Shown one piece after another: positions 32,548-36,314 of a stretch of DNA of 36,314 bases. Numbering within the stretch: position 1 is the stretch's first letter; each line of letters opens with the position of its first letter. Position numbers and translations under genes: made by a program. Under the pieces are notes generated by a model. The model was not told the origin of the DNA and did not search any database. It was given only the letters and a program-made list of their open reading frames with translations. The DNA lies in the NCBI GenBank assembly GCA_015680685.1, contig MNCI01003777.1, positions 4,838-41,151 on the forward strand, written 5' to 3'. Source of the stretch: Gnetum montanum. Its lineage: Eukaryota > Streptophyta > Gnetopsida > Gnetales > Gnetaceae.

Positions 32548-33960
32548 ATGTCTCAAGGAGAAATGATAGAAGATCTAGGAGTAGGCAGCTCAAGGGTGCA
32601 GAAGGGTTTTGGTGAAGTGGTAGATGGGCACAAGCAGAATCAGGATGATGGCTTGTTTGGGGTTGTAGGATGCTCATAGGGCAAATCAGGCAATGTGGCA
32701 AACAACGCAAGTGATAATAATGGTTTAGTCTCAAATCATATCTCATTTATGAATACACTTTGAGGAAAATCCTAGTTCAAGCAAAATCAAGAAGAGGGTT
32801 GCAAAGAAGAGGATTTTTCTAGCTTTGAGAGTCCAAACAACCATGGAGTTTTTATCTCGAAAAGAGTGCTTGAGACACAACAACAACACTTTTAATGGAC
32901 ACTTGTCGATACCTTCAATCATAGGGCTCTTTCCCATAACGAGTTGTAGGCATGGGTTGCTAAGGCCTAGTTAGGGATCATGGTACAAGTTATTCCTTTG
33001 CAAGGGAATACAGTGCTACTAATTTTTGCAAAGGAAAAAGATATGAAGGTAGTGAGGTTGACAATGGCTTAGAGGATTGGCTGGCTCATCATGCGGGTTG
33101 AAAAATGGATTCCTAAGCATTTGTCATCGCAAAAAGAGATTGATGATAAGATTTGAACCAAAAGGTGGTTAGTTGTGTGGATGTGCCTCCTTGGACTCTT
33201 GATTGAATTTTGGTTAGAGTAGATTTTACAAAAAGATGATGACATCTTTGGAGAACTTTTAATGATTGATCCACACATATCTTCTAGGATTCTTGGTGCA
33301 ATGGCATAAATTTGTGTCCAAATGCAAGAGGATACAAAGGTCCTACTGCAAATTATCTTGCAAGGGCTTCATTGATGCTTTTTCCAGCTAATATTTTATG
33401 ATAATTTCCCAAATATATGCAAGATCTATGCTAAGCGAGGACACATCTCAACTCAATGCTCATAAAACTTGTGGACTAGGAAATCAATGTAGGATAGGGA
33501 GAAGGCATGAATTCCACCTAGGCCAAAGACAGGCCCAAATGTTATAGATGCTGAAAGAGCCCTCGTGGACACGTGCATTGACAATGGTAGACAACAAGAG
33601 CCAAGCCAATCTCTACAAGGTACAACTCTGGTCCAAGAAGGATCGGTGGACACATCAAGGCTAGTGGTGGAGCATCTGGCCTCTTTTTAGTAGGCTAGAG
33701 GGAATGATAAGGAAAAAGCCAAGGATGATGACTCGAAGGGCTACCAGTTGATCATCCAGAAAAAGAAAAACTTAAGTGTTACAAGAGGTTATTAATGACA
33801 AACACAATAAAAATCAAACTAGGATGATGGAGAGACATATCAAGGCCTACAAAAGTGTTAATGCCAGAGTTCATTCATATTTTAGGCATACTCAAAAAGT
33901 AATGGCCAAAAACTCTTACTCATGGATGATCCACAAGGAGAAGGATGATGGCATTGAGTA
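32548..33960 (+). pseudogene. LINE (L1-type) ORF1 remnant: DUF4283 plus zinc knuckle
   Basis: From an ATG at 32548 one frame runs to about 33478 broken only by stops. An acidic Gln-rich start is followed by a DUF4283-like domain at about 32940-33330 (VQVIPLQGNTVLLIFA, RVEKWIPKHL, WLVVWMCLLGLLIEFW). Then a zinc knuckle at 33418-33465 reads CKIYAKRGHISTQC, where the second Cys of CCHC is now Tyr. This is the usual build of ORF1 in plant LINEs; the protein coats the LINE RNA. A charged C-terminal tail continues in disrupted form to the edge of the D LTR at 33962. ORF2 (endonuclease and reverse transcriptase) is not in the window, perhaps because D inserted here. Confidence 0.7.
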
Positions 33961-33961
33961 T

Positions 33962-34758
33962 TGATGAGTCGCGATATCGCGTTCGCCCCTGTGATATCGC
34001 GTACGTGATATCGCAGCCTGTCGCAATGCCTATAAATAAGAGGCTGATTTCCCTGTTTTAGGCATCTAGAGTTAGACCCTTAGCCAAACTATAGTAGTTT
34101 TACCATTCCAGAGTTAGAATAATTTCCATGTGCCCGCAGTAGGAGTCTTAAAGTGAATGGATCTTTATCTGAGCAAATTGTACCTGAGCACACATTTTTG
34201 TATAGCAATAAAGATGAACTTTCTGATAAACCTTACAGCATATGGACTAAGCTAAATAGGATTTAATTATTGTTAAAAGTTTAAATGCTTTCCTAGATAA
34301 TTAATCTCTCTCAACCCTTGACTCTCCTAGTTAAGTGCATTCGGTACGACCGCTTCGAGCACGTGTGTAATGCTTGGTAACCCAGTAATGAGTAGCGTTT
34401 GGTAATCCCAGTAGCGTTGCACTAGTTCAAGGTGTGTGCGGCAAGTGGGAACAGATACTGATGCTAGGATAATTAAATTTAGTTAGTGAATAGTTAATGA
34501 AAACTAGTTACTTAGTTCTCTTCACCTTCCCTCATTAGCATAAGACATTAAAAAGATAAAAAGATATAAAAATCACATACCTCAAACTTACTTAACCATA
34601 CAACCGTGACAATACAAGTAAGTTTGGGAGGATAATGATTGATTAACCTTAAGTGTTCCATTAGGCACGTAAGCACTTAGTCCTTGGAGTTCGACCAGAT
34701 TGCTCATGAGACACTCGTATTTGTATGGTTGAGTGTAGGGGTACCTCGCCACTCATCA
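33962..34758 (+). repeat. 5' LTR of element D (797 bp)
   Basis: It starts TGATGAGTCGCG and ends CACTCATCA, giving 8-bp terminal inverted repeats. Three GATATCGC motif copies occupy about 33971-34015, then TATAAATA lies at 34031-34038. Two copies of the GGTAAYCCCAGTARCG minisatellite core lie at about 34378-34425. The last 39 bases reversed match the first bases of solo LTR S at 18841 almost exactly. Confidence 0.9.
34031..34038 (+). promoter_or_regulatory. TATA box of the element D LTR
   Basis: TATAAATA lies 69 bases from the LTR start, right after the GATATCGC motif block. The same octamer occupies the same relative place in LTRs B, C and S. Confidence 0.75.
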
Positions 34759-34759
34759 T

Positions 34760-34776
34760 TGGTGCCGTTGCCGAGG
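34760..34776 (+). other. Primer-binding site of element D (tRNA-Asp type)
   Basis: TGGTGCCGTTGCCGAGG starts two bases after the LTR. It matches the complement of the plant tRNA-Asp(GTC) 3' end (TGGCGCCGTTGCCGGGG) at 15 of 17 positions, both differences being transitions. Confidence 0.85.
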
Positions 34777-34904
34777 ACTTAGTTGTTTGTGTGCTACATA
34801 AAACATAGGAGATCATTCATATCATTGGGACACTTAAACGAATCCTTAAGGTTGATCAAAAGAAAAATAAGATAACGATAAATAACACACCGAACAAGAC
34901 AAAA

Positions 34905-36314
34905 ATGTCTTCTTCTTCGCACAAAAGCACTTCACTGCCTAGGAACAACACTAGAGACAGTCGGCGACACAACACACATAACCAAAATCCGCCATTTCCT
35001 CAACAATTCCATGTGGTATATATTCATCATGATGAGTATATACTCGACTTTACCTTTATTCTTCATCAAGATGAACAACTGAGTTGGAGAGACTTGGAGG
35101 GTAACATAGTGTTGCCTCCAGACCGAGTAGTCCCTAACATGCTCCTTCATGTTCTTGCACGAATAGGCATGTCACAATTGTATGCAAAGTATGTTGCATG
35201 TGATTACGACACAAGGGACTACCATCCCACAGAAGCGCAACGTCAACAGGACTTGCGATAGGAGAGTTACCACACATCTTTGACAAGCAAAGGACCCCAT
35301 AATGCTCCACCCGTCTTAAGAGAAATTGAGGGTGGTGAACCTATTTCAATAGGTTCTTCACGAAATAGTGTTCCCCCTCCTAACGATGGTAAGGAGGTGG
35401 TGTATCAGAACCTTCACTCCACGATTCACAACCCTGGTTCTGATCCCCATGACCACCAAGTGTTCAACGAGGGAACACAAACATATGATAAGGGTAGGCA
35501 TTCTGATTGTTATCACGATCGGAGCTAGGAGCACCGAAGAGAAGGTAGGAAACATCGTCATGGCAATGGTTCTCCTTCTTCTTCACCTTCATCATCACAT
35601 TCACCCTCTCCTTCAGTATCAGGACATAGTCATAAGGAACCTAACCATGAGGATAAGGGTAAGCAAAGTGAGAAACCTCGACAAGAGAGTCTAGAGTGAG
35701 TATGAGGGCATTCTAGAGAATCACGGCATGGAAGAAGGGAGAGTAGGGAACCACGTAGACATCACAGACGCTATGAAAGAAATAACCATGAAGAACCCCT
35801 ACTTGCAACCTGAAGCATGTTAGACATCACGGAGGTTGTAAGAATTCTTACAAGGCACCAGAAAGATAGCAGGATCAAGAGATTAGACATGAATAACATC
35901 CCACAATTTGAGGGGGGATACAATGCTGATCCTCAGAACCACTTACAAGCATTTCACGATGCATGTGCCTTGCAGAACATTGAGAATGAATGGCAAAAGC
36001 TAAAGTTGTTTCCAAGGACACTAGTAAAAGAAGCGGAAAGCTGGTACCAATCCTTAGAATCGGAATCCATTCGAAGGTGGAGTACAATGCTAGAATTATT
36101 TAACGATAAGTATCAAACGTACTCCTAGGTGTCCAACCTGTGAAAGCAAATCCAAGGATGGAAGCAGGGAACTCATGAACCCTTGGATGCTACCATGGGC
36201 CAATACTATGCATTGTTACATCATTGCCCGGGCCATGGTTACTCGCAGCAGGATCAACTACGCCATCTCATAGATGGACTTAGGCATGAAACCAGGAGAA
36301 CCCTTGGAATGTAT
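34905..36314 (+). pseudogene. Element D gag, single frame with stops, partial
   Basis: ATG at 34905 opens MSSSSHKSTSLPRNN. An N-terminal block (YIHHDEYILDF, later YDTRDYHPTEAQ) is followed by a Ser/Arg-rich linker (about 35520-35780). The Retrotrans_gag core comes next (RLDMNNIPQFEGGYNADPQ, EAESWYQSLE, RRWSTMLELF) and then the C-terminal helix region with MGQYYALLHHCPGHG. The whole 470-codon stretch stays in one frame with about seven stops, including 35259-35261, 35526-35528 and 36126-36128. One stop (TGA near 35812) sits where element B has Arg, fitting CGA-to-TGA decay. Gag forms the particle shell; this copy cannot make a full one unless stops are read through. Confidence 0.85.

Larger units (their letters stand above)
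33962..36314 (+). mobile_element. Ty3/gypsy LTR retrotransposon D (partial, runs off the window)
   Basis: A complete 5' LTR (33962-34758), a primer site (34760-34776) and most of gag are present. Pol and the 3' LTR lie beyond the window. It is in plus orientation, the opposite of A, B, C and S, but has the same LTR ends, primer and gag. The left flank AGTAT (33957-33961) should recur after its 3' LTR. It sits in or beside a LINE ORF1 remnant. The LTR is CpG-rich and close to solo LTR S, so D is a relatively recent copy, though gag already has stops. Confidence 0.9.

Overview
The window is nuclear DNA of a land plant, most likely a seed plant with a large, repeat-rich genome. A gymnosperm would fit the many old, stop-riddled but barely rearranged retroelements, but the lineage is inference. 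Only one intact protein-coding gene is well supported: an uninterrupted 988-codon reading frame on the minus strand (23414-26380) for a plant MCTP (multiple C2 domains and transmembrane region protein, QUIRKY/FTIP superfamily).

Left part, about 1-19750: a nest of retroelements, almost all on the minus strand. A CpG-rich segment that may be an LTR end (1-657) abuts a decayed single-frame ORF of about 900 codons (658-3361). That ORF has a domain resembling the putative plant transposon protein family and a long coiled-coil tail, and a TATAAATA box with perfect palindromes lies upstream of it. Next comes an old Ty3/gypsy element A (about 5448-12606): integrase, RNase H, reverse transcriptase, protease, gag, tRNA-Asp-type primer site and 5' LTR. 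A abuts the gag of a related element B (12607-14815), which has its own primer site and an LTR (14942-16816). A solo LTR, C, sits inside that LTR. A polypurine tract on the far side of LTR B suggests that LTR was shared by two tandem copies. A younger solo LTR, S (18841-19749), has a perfect 5-bp target duplication.

Middle, about 19750-23400: intergenic DNA with an RTE-like LINE remnant, a cluster of three successive micro-duplications, and a tandem duplication of about 225 bp just 3' of the MCTP gene.

Gene region, 23.0-28 kb: a candidate poly(A) signal, the MCTP coding sequence, then a leader/promoter zone that may hold a 5' UTR intron.

Right part, 28-36.3 kb: a tandem array of tRNA-like (SINE-like) modules, a pair of GTGGGCCCAC-type TCP sites, about 3.5 kb with no recognisable gene, a decayed LINE ORF1 (DUF4283 plus zinc knuckle), and a plus-strand gypsy element D cut off by the window end. 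D has a complete LTR, primer site and gag start, and is close kin to S, A and B.

Three long dead frames (the 900-codon ORF, LINE ORF1 and D gag) carry many stops but keep one reading frame. This points to decay by C-to-T transitions at methylated sites rather than by indels. All domain names come from motif recognition by eye; no database search was run.
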